64,000 nucleotides of DNA from Bacillota bacterium (lineage in GTDB: Bacteria > Bacillota > Clostridia > Peptostreptococcales > Anaerovoracaceae), in contig JAFPZZ010000002.1 of assembly GCA_017417045.1 (NCBI GenBank), positions 1-64,000 of the forward strand, in the 5' to 3' direction. Of the stretch, positions 26,312-34,066 are shown piece after piece. How positions within the stretch are numbered: position 1 is the first letter of the stretch; every line of letters starts with the position of its first letter. A program made the translations under genes and the position numbers. The notes beneath the pieces are model-generated. The model searched no databases. It was not told the DNA's origin and worked only from the letters and a program-made list of their open reading frames with translations.

Positions 26312-27562
26312 ATGGATACTATCGTGCTCCTGAAGCTCGTAGCCGCCGTGGGGCTGCTGCTGGCGCTCGTCATAAAGAAGGTCGGCCCGCACATTGCTAT
26401 GGTCGCGGCGTCGGTATTCCTTATGATCATCTGCGGCCAGGGACCCTCGGAGTTCGCCGAGCTCTTAAAAAGCTACTTCACGAACAAGACGGTCTACAAC
26501 ATGGCGCTCACCATCATAGCGATATCGATGCTGAGCAACGTGATGAACAAGACAGGCATGATGAACCGCATGATGGACAGCCTGGACGCGGCGGTGAACA
26601 GTCCGAGGTTCACGCTGATGTTCGCGCCCTTCGTCATAGGGCTTCTGACCGTGGCGGGAGGGGCCTTCATGTCCTGCCCGCTCGTAGACGCAGCCGCAAA
26701 GGACCTGGACGTAAAGCCCGCGAGGCTCGCCGCCATAAACCTCGTATACAGGCACGGGATACACTTCTCGTATCCTCTGGCGTCCACGTTCTACATGACG
26801 GTGGCGCTGACGGGCTGCACGAACGGGGAGCTGCTGAGGGTGACGCTCCCGCTCTCGCTCTTCATGCTCGTCCTGGGATATATATGCCTCGTAAGGCCGC
26901 TCGATGTGCCTGAAAAGGAAAAGCGGGCAGGCACAGACATAGGTGCCAGCCTCGGAAAGTTCCTGCTCATGATCTCCCCGATAGCGATCGCGCTCGTGCT
27001 GGCGGTGGGCTTCTCCCTGCCTATGCCGGCAGCGGTGCTCGCCGGGACTGCGGCGGCTATAGCGATCTCCTACAGCGACCCCGTCACCAGGCCCAAGGAA
27101 GATCTGCTAAAGCTCGTGTTCGGCGGGATCAATCCCAAGACCATAATGGTCGTGCTCGCGGCGCTCTTCTTCAAGGAGGTCGTGAACCACATATCCGCCA
27201 TAGGAGCGGCTCTCACAGGCCTTGCCAAGACGGGGATGCCGCCCGAGATGATAATACTTATAGTGTGCATGCTCACCGCGCTTCCCACGGGAAGCAACCA
27301 GACCGCGGTCGCGATAGCGAATCCCATAGCGATATCCTTCGCCGCGAATCCGCAGCAGGCGATCATGTACGCGGCGCTGACCATGGCGTGCGGCTTCATG
27401 AGCTACTATTTCTCGCCGGTCCACATGTGCCAGCTGCTCACGCTGGAGTATTTCAAGACCGATTTCGCGGATCTCATGAAGGAATACAAAGTCTTCATGC
27501 CGGTGCTGCTGCTCTTCATTGCGGCGTGGTACCTGGTGATGAAGCTGATCATATTTGCATAA
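26312..27562 (+). CDS. DUF401 family membrane protein
   Basis: 416 residues, about ten to twelve helices, of the DUF401 / ion-transporter-like superfamily. Conserved features are VAGGAFMSCPLVDAAAKDL near residue 118 and a second-half LTALPTGSNQTAVAIANPIA near 322, an inverted-repeat arrangement common in anion carriers. GGGAGG lies before the ATG at 26312; the longer frame overlaps the P-II gene. The 120-bp gap before it shows no separate terminator. It belongs to the 24-30 kb membrane operon; the substrate is unknown. Confidence 0.75.
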   Translation: MDTIVLLKLVAAVGLLLALVIKKVGPHIAMVAASVFLMIICGQGPSEFAELLKSYFTNKTVYNMALTIIAISMLSNVMNKTGMMNRMMDSLDAAVNSPRFTLMFAPFVIGLLTVAGGAFMSCPLVDAAAKDLDVKPARLAAINLVYRHGIHFSYPLASTFYMTVALTGCTNGELLRVTLPLSLFMLVLGYICLVRPLDVPEKEKRAGTDIGASLGKFLLMISPIAIALVLAVGFSLPMPAAVLAGTAAAIAISYSDPVTRPKEDLLKLVFGGINPKTIMVVLAALFFKEVVNHISAIGAALTGLAKTGMPPEMIILIVCMLTALPTGSNQTAVAIANPIAISFAANPQQAIMYAALTMACGFMSYYFSPVHMCQLLTLEYFKTDFADLMKEYKVFMPVLLLFIAAWYLVMKLIIFA

Positions 27563-27574
27563 AAGGAGAATGAA

Positions 27575-28375
27575 ATGGAAGGCCTGAAAAACCTCATCGA
27601 CAGCGGCGCTCTTCTGCAGAAGGGCAGCGCAATACTCTTCACCCTGATAGGGGCGTGGGTACTCTTCAAGATAGGCAACAAGCTGCTCGAAAGGGTGCTT
27701 GAAAGGAGCACCCTAGACCGCTCGGCCTACACCTTCATAAAGCATCTTGTGAAGATAGTGCTTTGGATGGTAGTGCTGCTCTCTATACTCAGCCAGCTCG
27801 GCGTGAACATCAGCAGCGTGCTGACGGTGTTCGCGGCCATGGGCGCGGCGGTCGCTCTGGCGGTCAAGGATTCGCTCAGCAACGTCGCCGGTGGCCTCAT
27901 CATAATGTTCAACAAGCCCTTCAAGAGCGGAGATTACATCACCTGCGGGGCGAATTCGGGCATAGTGGACTCCATAGACCTTATGAGCACCACCATACAT
28001 ACGATGGACAACAAGGTCATCATCATACCCAACGGATCGATCACCTCGTCCAGCATCACCAATTTCTCGAAGATGGAGGACCGCAGGGTGGACGTATATA
28101 TGAACGTCTCCTACGATTCCGATATCGAGCTCGCGAAGCAGATCATGATAGACCTGGTGAAGGACGATCCCAGGGTGTTCAAGGAGCCCGGTCCTTACTG
28201 CATAGTCACCGGCTATGAGGACAGCCATATTACTATAAGCCTCAGGGCCTGGGTAAAGAACGCGGACTACTGGTGGGTATACGGAGACGTCATGGCCAAG
28301 GTCAAGGCCGCCTTTGACGAAAAGGGCATCAGGATACCCTATCCCCAGATGGACATACACATGAAGGAGAGATAA
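27575..28375 (+). CDS. MscS-type mechanosensitive channel
   Basis: A small-conductance mechanosensitive or ion channel of 266 residues, forming a heptamer that relieves osmotic pressure. Three helices lie in residues 15-110; the pore helix TM3 has the Gly/Ala pattern VFAAMGAAVALAVKDSLSN near 90, followed by the beta-domain opening GGLIIMFNKPFKSGDYI near 108. A cytoplasmic C-terminal domain follows. AAAAGGAG precedes the ATG, 12 bp after the DUF401 stop; its own stop overlaps the next start. Confidence 0.92.
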   Translation: MEGLKNLIDSGALLQKGSAILFTLIGAWVLFKIGNKLLERVLERSTLDRSAYTFIKHLVKIVLWMVVLLSILSQLGVNISSVLTVFAAMGAAVALAVKDSLSNVAGGLIIMFNKPFKSGDYITCGANSGIVDSIDLMSTTIHTMDNKVIIIPNGSITSSSITNFSKMEDRRVDVYMNVSYDSDIELAKQIMIDLVKDDPRVFKEPGPYCIVTGYEDSHITISLRAWVKNADYWWVYGDVMAKVKAAFDEKGIRIPYPQMDIHMKER

Positions 28376-28902
28376 TGTCACCACTTCTTATAAGCTGCAT
28401 CAAGATATTCTTTTGCCGTATAATGGACGTCAGCCTCGGCACCGTGAGGACCATACTCACGGTCAAGGGCAAGACCCTGCTCTCGGCAGTCATAGGCTTC
28501 GCTGAAGTCTTCCTCTGGTACATAGTCGTCAAGGACGCGCTCAGCGCGACCGGGCCTGTGCTTCCAATAGCAATCGCCTACGCGGGCGGCTACGCCACGG
28601 GGACCTACATCGGAGGCATCATGGCCGGCGCCATGATCAAGGGCAACGTCATCGTCGAGGTCATAACCAGCAGCAGGGACGATTCCATGCTCAAGGCTAT
28701 CAGGGACAACGGCTACGCCATCTCTGTAGTAGACGTCAACAGCTCGGAGTTCGCGGGAGACAAGTACATGCTCATATCCAACGTGGACAAGAAGCTGCTC
28801 AAGAATTTCCAGGAGCTCATAATGAAGCTCGATCCCGCCGCCTTCATCATGGTGCAGGACAGCAAGAGCACCCTCGGCGGATACGTGGCGAGGAAGAAAT
28901 AG
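28375..28902 (+). CDS. DUF5698/DUF2179 membrane protein (YebE/YitT-tail type)
   Basis: 175 residues: three or four helices in residues 5-90 (DUF5698) followed by a soluble DUF2179 domain in residues about 95-170 (VIVEVITSSRDDSMLKAIR). DUF2179 is a ferredoxin-fold ligand domain found at the end of several membrane proteins; it is also close to P-II/ACT folds. The ATG shares its A with the previous TAA, so it is coupled to MscS. Function unknown; possibly a sensor of a nucleotide or amino acid. Confidence 0.8.
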   Translation: MSPLLISCIKIFFCRIMDVSLGTVRTILTVKGKTLLSAVIGFAEVFLWYIVVKDALSATGPVLPIAIAYAGGYATGTYIGGIMAGAMIKGNVIVEVITSSRDDSMLKAIRDNGYAISVVDVNSSEFAGDKYMLISNVDKKLLKNFQELIMKLDPAAFIMVQDSKSTLGGYVARKK

Positions 28903-28938
28903 CGGCATAGGATCGGGAGATCGGCCCGTGGTTTAAAA

Positions 28939-29148
28939 ATGGCAGACAGCAGCGGAAGAACTGAATACGGAAGATTCGATTCGCCCTTCTTCGTCTTTTT
29001 GAAGGCGCTGCTTTGCGTGCTCATAGCCGCGGCTATATGCCTCGCCGGCATAAGGTACATCATCATGAACGGCCCGTCCCCGAGGTACGCTGAGGAGTAT
29101 GAGAGGGCTCACCAGCCCGAGCAGACTGAAGAGGAGGCCGCGTCATGA
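28939..29148 (+). CDS. Small single-pass membrane protein
   Basis: 69 residues with one helix (LKALLCVLIAAAICLAGIRYII, residues 21-42) and a charged C-terminal tail rich in Glu and Gln. It has no recognised family. Its stop overlaps the next start (ATGA), so the two are co-translated. No strong ribosome site precedes it beyond GATCGG. Likely part of the membrane operon. Confidence 0.6.
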   Translation: MADSSGRTEYGRFDSPFFVFLKALLCVLIAAAICLAGIRYIIMNGPSPRYAEEYERAHQPEQTEEEAAS

Positions 29149-30248
29149 GCAGGAAACTCTTCAGAAGGCGATTCTTTTCGGTGCTCTGCACCGGGCTTCT
29201 CCTCGCCGTGCTGTTCATATGGAGCTCCGTGTGGACAGATCTAAGGGAATACGAACAGGGCAGCTCGGAAAACGTCGCGCTCGAATTCGCACGGGAGCTT
29301 TCCGCTGAGGCGGAGAGCGGAAGCTGCGCGGAGCTGCTCAAGGCCTCCGGCTACGACGGAAGGGTGATGAGCGCGGATATCGCCGGTTCATACCTTGCGG
29401 AGCTCGCGGCAGGGAAGGAGATCGTACCGGAGCAGAGGTACATCCAAACGGAGGACGCCGGCTCTGAAGAGGAAGACGCCGCTCCCATCCCCATAGAAGG
29501 CGATTTTTATATACTCGCGGACGGAACTCCCATAGCGGAGATACAGATAGACGCGGTGGATCATTACGGACTGCTTGACCTTGAAAGGCTCAGCGTGAGC
29601 TCTGTCAAGGGCCTGAACCGCTATGAGATCGCGATTGCGAGCCCCGAAAGATACGATCTCTTCGGGACCTCATTCCTCAAGATGCAGCCCATAAGGACGG
29701 GCTATATCTACGGGGATCTTACGCCGCTCGTGCAAAACACCGTAGACGTAAGGGTGCCCGAATACTACGTGTACGAGCTGACAGACTCCTTCGGCGCGCC
29801 TGTTGTATATCGCTCCCAGCAGACGGAGGAGCCTTATCCTCTTGTGAAGATGGGCGGCATGTATTTCGTGAACAACCACGCGCTCATGGAGCTCGAGCCG
29901 GATTTCGATACTATGGCTGCGGACAGCGTCAAGATGATAAGCCAGTTCCTGACCGGAGAACTGAAATGGGAGAATATCAAGGGCGCCATACTGACGACGG
30001 CCCCGCTCTTCGCTTCGCTCGAGGGCAGGGAAGGAGAGCTCAATTCGAGGCAGACTTCGACCGATTACGCAGAGGCTGTGCTCTCTGATCACTACATATG
30101 GCACGAGAACCTCATCAGCGTAAGGGTGTCCGAGGCCATGACCCTGCATACTCCCGACGGAGACAAGCAGGAGAGCTTCAACGCCGTGATGTATTTTTCC
30201 AGGCCTGACAACGATTCCGACTGGACTTTGTGCGAGATCTCCGAGTGA
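29145..30248 (+). CDS. Membrane-anchored protein of unknown function
   Basis: 367 residues. A positively charged start (SRKLFRRRF) is followed by one helix (SVLCTGLLLAVLFIW, residues 12-26) and a large extracytoplasmic region with no cysteines of note beyond a few scattered ones. The acidic stretch EDAGSEEEDAAP lies near residue 105. I do not recognise a domain. The start overlaps the 69-residue protein, and the gene closes the operon before the tRNA cluster. It could be a subunit for the small membrane protein. Confidence 0.65.
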   Translation: MSRKLFRRRFFSVLCTGLLLAVLFIWSSVWTDLREYEQGSSENVALEFARELSAEAESGSCAELLKASGYDGRVMSADIAGSYLAELAAGKEIVPEQRYIQTEDAGSEEEDAAPIPIEGDFYILADGTPIAEIQIDAVDHYGLLDLERLSVSSVKGLNRYEIAIASPERYDLFGTSFLKMQPIRTGYIYGDLTPLVQNTVDVRVPEYYVYELTDSFGAPVVYRSQQTEEPYPLVKMGGMYFVNNHALMELEPDFDTMAADSVKMISQFLTGELKWENIKGAILTTAPLFASLEGREGELNSRQTSTDYAEAVLSDHYIWHENLISVRVSEAMTLHTPDGDKQESFNAVMYFSRPDNDSDWTLCEISE

Positions 30249-30293
30249 GCGATCTTCAGCGATAAAAACTGAGACAAAGAGAGTCCTTTCATC

Positions 30294-30322
30294 TTGACAG
30301 CCCTTAAAACTGGTGCTAATAT
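30294..30322 (+). promoter_or_regulatory. Promoter of the tRNA cluster
   Basis: TTGACA (30294-30299), 17 bp, TAATAT (30317-30322), with the first tRNA starting 35 bp later. A near-consensus, strong promoter. Confidence 0.88.
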
Positions 30323-30356
30323 TACAAAGTGCCTTTGAATGAAGGCAATGGGGCGT

Positions 30357-30433
30357 GGCGGTGTAGCTTAGTTGGCTAGAGCGTCCGGTTCATACCCGGA
30401 AGGTCGGTGGTTCGACTCCACTCGCCGCTACCA
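30357..30433 (+). tRNA. tRNA-Met (anticodon CAT, elongator type)
   Basis: Acceptor GGCGGTG pairs with CGCCGCT (two wobble pairs), then A and an encoded CCA. The anticodon loop TTCATAC gives CAT. Sequence matches the usual elongator Met pattern of Clostridia; the Ile2 (lysidine) type is less likely. First of five tRNAs in one transcript. Confidence 0.92.
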
Positions 30434-30439
30434 CTTTAC

Positions 30440-30516
30440 GGCCCGGTAGTTCAGATGGTTAGAATGCCAGCCTGTCACGCTGGAGGTCACCGGTTCGATC
30501 CCGGTTCGGGTCGCCA
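30440..30516 (+). tRNA. tRNA-Asp (anticodon GTC)
   Basis: Acceptor GGCCCGG pairs with TCGGGTC, discriminator G, encoded CCA. The anticodon arm CCAGC..CTGTCAC..GCTGG gives GTC. Six bases after tRNA-Met. Confidence 0.95.
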
Positions 30517-30523
30517 TTTATGT

Positions 30524-30601
30524 GGTGGGTATCGTCAAGTGGCCTAAGACCCTGGGTTGTGGCTCCAGTATACGTGAGTTCGAATCTCACTACCCACCCC
30601 A
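30524..30601 (+). tRNA. tRNA-His (anticodon GTG)
   Basis: The acceptor GTGGGTA with its extra 5' G (position -1) pairs with TACCCAC plus C73, the histidine identity mark. The anticodon loop TTGTGGC gives GTG. CCA is encoded. Confidence 0.95.
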
Positions 30602-30639
30602 TAATTTAATAAGGCAGCCGGAAAGACGGCATTTAGCGC

Positions 30640-30714
30640 AGGGGTATCGCCAAGCGGTAAGGCAACGGATTCTGATTCCGTCATCCGGGGGTTCAAATCC
30701 CTCTACCCCCGCCA
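30640..30714 (+). tRNA. tRNA-Gln (anticodon CTG)
   Basis: The anticodon arm ACGGA-TTCTGAT-TCCGT gives CTG. The T arm and D arm are regular and CCA is encoded. The first pair of the acceptor is A1-C72, a mismatch; glutamine tRNAs typically have a weak 1-72 pair, so this fits. A TTG isoacceptor (reading CAA) must lie elsewhere. Confidence 0.92.
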
Positions 30715-30723
30715 ATTTTTTAA

Positions 30724-30798
30724 GGCGACATAGCCAAGTGGTAAGGCGCAGGTCTGCAAAACCTTTACTCCCCGGTTCAAATCCGGGTGTCGCCTCCA
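30724..30798 (+). tRNA. tRNA-Cys (anticodon GCA)
   Basis: Acceptor GGCGACA pairs with TGTCGCC, discriminator T (the cysteine identity base) and encoded CCA. The anticodon loop CTGCAAA gives GCA. Last tRNA of the cluster, followed directly by a terminator. Confidence 0.95.
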
Positions 30799-30805
30799 TT
30801 AGATC

Positions 30806-30831
30806 AAGCTCCGCATGAGCGGAGCTTTTTT
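30806..30831 (+). terminator. Terminator of the tRNA cluster
   Basis: AAGCTCCGC-ATGA-GCGGAGCTT followed by TTTTCTTT. Confidence 0.95.
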
Positions 30832-30947
30832 CTTTGTCAAAACAGGGCTCAGGGCTCCAGCCTCTGCCTTGCGGGCCTGCGAGAAGGGACACTCTGCGCC
30901 TGAGCGGGGTATAAGTTTAATTAATCTTTAGGATGAGTCCTATACGG

Positions 30948-30977
30948 TTGATTAAGACCCCTGTTTTGTCATATAAT
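30948..30977 (+). promoter_or_regulatory. Promoter abutting the next gene (leaderless candidate)
   Basis: TTGATT (30948-30953), 18 bp, TATAAT (30972-30977). Only nine bases (TGCATCACT) separate the -10 box from the ATG at 30987, so transcription should start within about three bases of the start codon. No Shine-Dalgarno sequence is present. Confidence 0.7.
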
Positions 30978-30986
30978 TGCATCACT

Positions 30987-32411
30987 ATGAAAAACATCAC
31001 TACTTATTACACCGGCCGCAAGAATATCTTTGCCTGGCTGGGAGCGCTTCTGTCGCTAGCCGCGATGGTCGCGCGCTTCATCTTCTGGGGCGGTGCGAGC
31101 TCAGAAGGTCTCGGGGTGATGCTAGTCCATATGGTTGTTCCCATCGCAGCAAATCTACTATTCGCAATACAGCTGCTTACAAAAGGTGAGAAACAATTCT
31201 ATGTGACCAGAGGGCCCGTGGTCCTCTATGCGATCTATTTCCTTTTTAAGATCAAGGATCTTGGTCTTAGCTTCGCAATGGCATCAGCCTGCGTTTTGCT
31301 CTGCATACTGCAGTGCGTGCTCTATTTCATGACCTATATAGGCAGGATAAAGCACAAGTATTTCGCGCTACTCGTATGGCTCCTTCCCGGGCTCTTCGCC
31401 CTGGATGAGGAGTTTATCTACCTGCTCAGGATGTATTTCGATTACGTCCCCGAGTTCGTCGTCATGGACGGCGCCATCTGGCTGTCCGTCATCTGCGCCA
31501 TACTGGCTTCACACGCCATGCCGGCGTGGAAGGAGGGCGAGCCCTACAGGCTCAAGGCCGGCGACCGCCTCGACGGAAGGCTCGTGCGCACCCGCAATCC
31601 CATGGATTACGTGGGCGGCAACTTCATGATCCAGAGGAACGAATCCGACAACTGGATCATCGACAGCATAGAATGCAGCCGCCTCGAGAGGTACATACGC
31701 GAGAAGCGCCGCCAGGGGCTCAAGCACTTCGGCATCACGCACGTGATACTCGCCGCGTATACCAGGGGCATAGCCGAATATCCCGGCGGGAACCGCTTCT
31801 TCATGGCAGGCAAGACCTACCAGGCCTTCGACCTCATCATCAATATGATGGCCAAGAAGGAGATGAGGCTCGACGGGCAGGAGACTCTTATCAAGGTCAA
31901 GCTCGACAGGGCCGACACAGCCGCCCAGGTCTACGAGAAATACGAGGAAAAGCTCAACGAAGTGACCTCGGAAGGAGACCACAGCTTCGACAGCCTCATG
32001 GTCTACTTCAATCTCATACCGAAGGTATTCCTCAGGTTCGTGGTCTGGGTGCTCAAGGTCATGGACTACTTCGGCGCTCTGCCAAAATTCCTGACCGACC
32101 TCAGCCCCATGCACGGCTCGATGTTCATCACCTCGATGGGATCCCTGGGCATCCCGCCCATCTGGCACCATCTCTATGACTTCGGAAACGTGCCCGCGTT
32201 CTGCGCCTTCGGCGCCAGGCGCACGGTCAACGAGCTGGACGACGACGGCAACGTCGTAAAAAGGCGCTACCTCGACTTCACCTGGGTCGTGGACGAGCGC
32301 ATCATCGACGGCCACTACTACTCCTCGCTGCTCAAGCGCGTCAAGTACCTGATGGCCCATCCCGAAAAGCTCGACGTCCCGCCTGAAGAGGTCAAGGAGG
32401 ATATAGACTAA
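30987..32411 (+). CDS. Membrane protein fused to a CAT/E2-type acyltransferase domain
   Basis: About 474 residues. Residues 10-190 hold six or so helices; the rest is a soluble domain. Its C terminus (LDFTWVVDERIIDGHYYSSLLKRVKYLMAHP) matches the end of 2-oxoacid-dehydrogenase E2 and chloramphenicol acetyltransferase catalytic domains, whose active site is HxxxDG. Here the position of the catalytic histidine is Glu (DERIIDG), with a histidine just after (DGHYY). There is no lipoyl domain. It may be an acyltransferase working at the membrane or an inactive relative. The start at 30987 lacks a ribosome site and lies nine bases from a -10 box. Confidence 0.72.
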   Translation: MKNITTYYTGRKNIFAWLGALLSLAAMVARFIFWGGASSEGLGVMLVHMVVPIAANLLFAIQLLTKGEKQFYVTRGPVVLYAIYFLFKIKDLGLSFAMASACVLLCILQCVLYFMTYIGRIKHKYFALLVWLLPGLFALDEEFIYLLRMYFDYVPEFVVMDGAIWLSVICAILASHAMPAWKEGEPYRLKAGDRLDGRLVRTRNPMDYVGGNFMIQRNESDNWIIDSIECSRLERYIREKRRQGLKHFGITHVILAAYTRGIAEYPGGNRFFMAGKTYQAFDLIINMMAKKEMRLDGQETLIKVKLDRADTAAQVYEKYEEKLNEVTSEGDHSFDSLMVYFNLIPKVFLRFVVWVLKVMDYFGALPKFLTDLSPMHGSMFITSMGSLGIPPIWHHLYDFGNVPAFCAFGARRTVNELDDDGNVVKRRYLDFTWVVDERIIDGHYYSSLLKRVKYLMAHPEKLDVPPEEVKEDID

Positions 32412-32432
32412 GGTTCTAACAAATAGCAAGAA

Positions 32433-32468
32433 GGAGCCGCTGAAAGTCATGCTTTCACGGCTCTTTTT
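32433..32468 (+). terminator. Terminator after the acyltransferase-like gene
   Basis: GAGCCG..TGAAAG-TCATG-CTTTCA..CGGCTC followed by TTTTT. Confidence 0.92.
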
Positions 32469-32480
32469 AAATGTTAAATA

Positions 32481-32509
32481 TTGACATTTTAGTTGAGGCA
32501 ATGTAAATT
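32481..32509 (+). promoter_or_regulatory. Promoter of the small-peptide (toxin-like) gene
   Basis: TTGACA (32481-32486), 17 bp, TAAATT (32504-32509). The start point is expected near 32516, exactly where the inverted-repeat arm CAGACTGCTG begins. Confidence 0.8.
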
Positions 32510-32514
32510 ATTAC

Positions 32515-32753
32515 CAGACTGCTGTTCGGCGGTAGCAAGCCAGACTTTCATGGTACGGACACTTCGTGCCGGAAAGGAGGCGCCTATGATCGATCACGAA
32601 CTATATTTGTTTGTTGATATCGTCATCAAGGTCGTAACGCTCTGCGTTTTGATCTTTCGGGACAGAAATCAAAGGTAATAAAAATGCTACCGTATAAGAC
32701 ACGGTAGCAAGTCCAGATAACAGCTGGCTTGCTGCCTGAAGGACAGCAGACTG
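32515..32753. repeat. Inverted and direct repeats framing the small gene
   Basis: The left arm 32515-32543 (CAGACTGCTGT..GGTAGCAAGCCAG) is nearly the reverse complement of 32724-32753 (CTGGCTTGCTGCC..ACAGCAGACTG). Two short direct repeats also exist: CAGACTGCT at 32515 and 32747, and GGTAGCAAG(T)CCAGA at 32531 and 32703. The inverted arms would let the two ends of the plus-strand mRNA pair; the direct repeats make the antisense RNA complementary to the mRNA 5' end. Confidence 0.8.
32586..32678 (+). CDS. 30-residue hydrophobic peptide, candidate type I toxin
   Basis: The frame reads MIDHELYLFVDIVIKVV and onward to FRDRNQR: a single hydrophobic helix with a charged C-terminal tail, the typical build of type I toxins (Fst, TxpA and Ldr types). 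A perfect AAAGGAGG lies five bases before the ATG, and a small hairpin (GGACAC-TTC-GTGCC) sits just upstream of it, where it could hide the site. It has its own promoter. A convergent RNA covers its 3' end. If real, the peptide would insert in the membrane; it could instead be a harmless small membrane protein. Confidence 0.62.
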   Translation: MIDHELYLFVDIVIKVVTLCVLIFRDRNQR

Positions 32754-32756
32754 CTT
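32677..32756 (-). ncRNA. Candidate antisense (antitoxin) RNA
   Basis: On the minus strand a promoter TTGCAA-17-TATATA is followed by an expected start near 32756. The RNA would begin AAGCAGTCTGCTGTCC and end at the perfect hairpin TGCTACCGT-loop-ACGGTAGCA (32685-32709) followed by TTTTTATT. Its length is about 80 nt and its 3' end overlaps the last codon of the small peptide gene. The 5' end is complementary to the start of the toxin mRNA through the CAGACTGCT repeat. No protein is encoded. Confidence 0.6.
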
Positions 32757-32762
32757 GATCTA

Positions 32763-32791
32763 TATATACCATACTTTTACAAAAATTGCAA
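32763..32791 (-). promoter_or_regulatory. Promoter of the antisense RNA
   Basis: Minus strand TTGCAA (32786-32791), 17-bp spacer, TATATA (32763-32768). The -35 box lies at the foot of the terminator hairpin at 32790-32822. Confidence 0.72.
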
Positions 32792-32822
32792 GCGGCGAGG
32801 TCACCAGGGCCCCGCCGCTTTT
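32790..32822. terminator. Bidirectional terminator right of the toxin-like locus
   Basis: AAGCGGCG..CGCCGCTT with TTTTG on the plus strand and GCAATTTTT on the minus strand. It can end the toxin mRNA and the M20 gene read from the other side. 32823-32896 holds nothing else visible. Confidence 0.75.
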
Positions 32823-32896
32823 GTGATCATGTTGTTGGCCTATTGCCGCAGCCGCGCTTAAATGCGTCATTATTTCAGACCCGGATGCCTCGTACC

Positions 32897-34066
32897 TTAC
32901 GCCTCCAGCGTATCCATCGCCGCCTGGATGTAGAGGGCAACGCCGTATTCGAAGGCGGCTTCGTCGAAGAGCACGTGGCCGTTGTGCATGGGCCAGGTCT
33001 TGCCGTCCTTGTCGGGCATGTTGGCGCCGAGTCCGAAGAAGCAGGCCTTCACGAATGGGGTGTAGTAGGCGAAGTCTTCGCCGCCCATGGTCTTGGGGGC
33101 GAGCTTGAAGGTGGCGCCTATCTTTTCGATGGCCTTCTTGCCGAGTTCGAAGGTCTCGGGATCGTTCTCGTTGACCTCGCAGACGTCGATGAGCTCGACT
33201 TCGGCGTCGCATCTGTAGGCTGCCGCAATGCCCTTGACTATCCTGTCGAGATCGTCCTTGAGGCCGGCGTTGATGGCTCTGGAGAAGGTCCTTATGGTTC
33301 CTTCCATCCTGGCCTCGGCGGGGATGATGTTGAAGCGGCCGTCCGCGTGGAGGTCGCCCACGGTGACTACTACGGGCTCGAACGGGTCGTACTCTCTGGC
33401 TACCAGGTCCTGAAGTCCGGAGATGACGGCTGCGGCGGCTACGATAGGATCCTTGCCGTGTACGGGGTCCGCGCCGTGGCTGGAGACGCCCTTGATCTTG
33501 ATCTTGAACCAGAAGGCGGAAGCCTGTACGGGGCCGGGGGCTGTGGTCACGGTGCCGACGGGGTTTACGGAGTTGATGTGGATGCCGTAGGCGTAGTCTA
33601 CGCCCTCGAGGCAGCCGTCGGCTATCATGGCCTGGGCGCCTTCGCCGGTCTCCTCGGCGGGCTGGAAGATGAACTTCACGGTGCCGGCGAACTGATCCTT
33701 GATGCTGTTGATGGCCTTGATAGCGCCCATTAGCATGGCATTGTGGGTGTCGTGGCCGCAGGCGTGCATGCAGTGATCATATTCGCTGGAGAAGGGGAGC
33801 CCGGTCTCCTCGGTAACGGGCAGCGCGTCTATATCTCCCCTGAGGAGGACGGTCTTTCCCTCTCCCTTGCTGCCCTTGATCTCGGCGAGTACGCCGGTGG
33901 GCTTCATCCTTCTGTAGGACACTCCCATCTTGTCTAGCTCCTCGCAGATCCTGTCGGTCGTGCGGAACTCCTTCATTGAGAGCTCGGGATGCTGGTGGAT
34001 GTCGTGGCGATATTCGCATACAAAGTCCTGTACGCTTCTGGCCAGTTCTCTGGAATCGATGTTCAT
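32897..34066 (-). CDS. M20 family amidohydrolase (hippurate/aminoacylase type)
   Basis: 389 residues. RHDIHQHPELSMKEF near residue 19, RGDIDALPV near 74, MHACGHDTHNAML near 98 with the HxCGHD zinc motif, QPAEETGEGA near 132, GIHINSVNPVG and a late MGGEDFAYY motif are all conserved in the IAA-amino-acid hydrolase/N-acyl-amino-acid amidohydrolase group. It releases an amino acid from an N-acyl conjugate or a diaminopimelate derivative. The start at 34066 follows GGAGGACAG; the longer frame reaches into the csoR promoter. ATC-rich codons suggest good expression. Confidence 0.92.
   Translation of the reverse strand: MNIDSRELARSVQDFVCEYRHDIHQHPELSMKEFRTTDRICEELDKMGVSYRRMKPTGVLAEIKGSKGEGKTVLLRGDIDALPVTEETGLPFSSEYDHCMHACGHDTHNAMLMGAIKAINSIKDQFAGTVKFIFQPAEETGEGAQAMIADGCLEGVDYAYGIHINSVNPVGTVTTAPGPVQASAFWFKIKIKGVSSHGADPVHGKDPIVAAAAVISGLQDLVAREYDPFEPVVVTVGDLHADGRFNIIPAEARMEGTIRTFSRAINAGLKDDLDRIVKGIAAAYRCDAEVELIDVCEVNENDPETFELGKKAIEKIGATFKLAPKTMGGEDFAYYTPFVKACFFGLGANMPDKDGKTWPMHNGHVLFDEAAFEYGVALYIQAAMDTLEA

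Noticed and set aside
30590..30892. Open frame across the tRNA cluster on the minus strand
   Set aside because: It is the complement of three tRNA genes and a terminator; its protein-like stretches come from tRNA sequence, not a gene.
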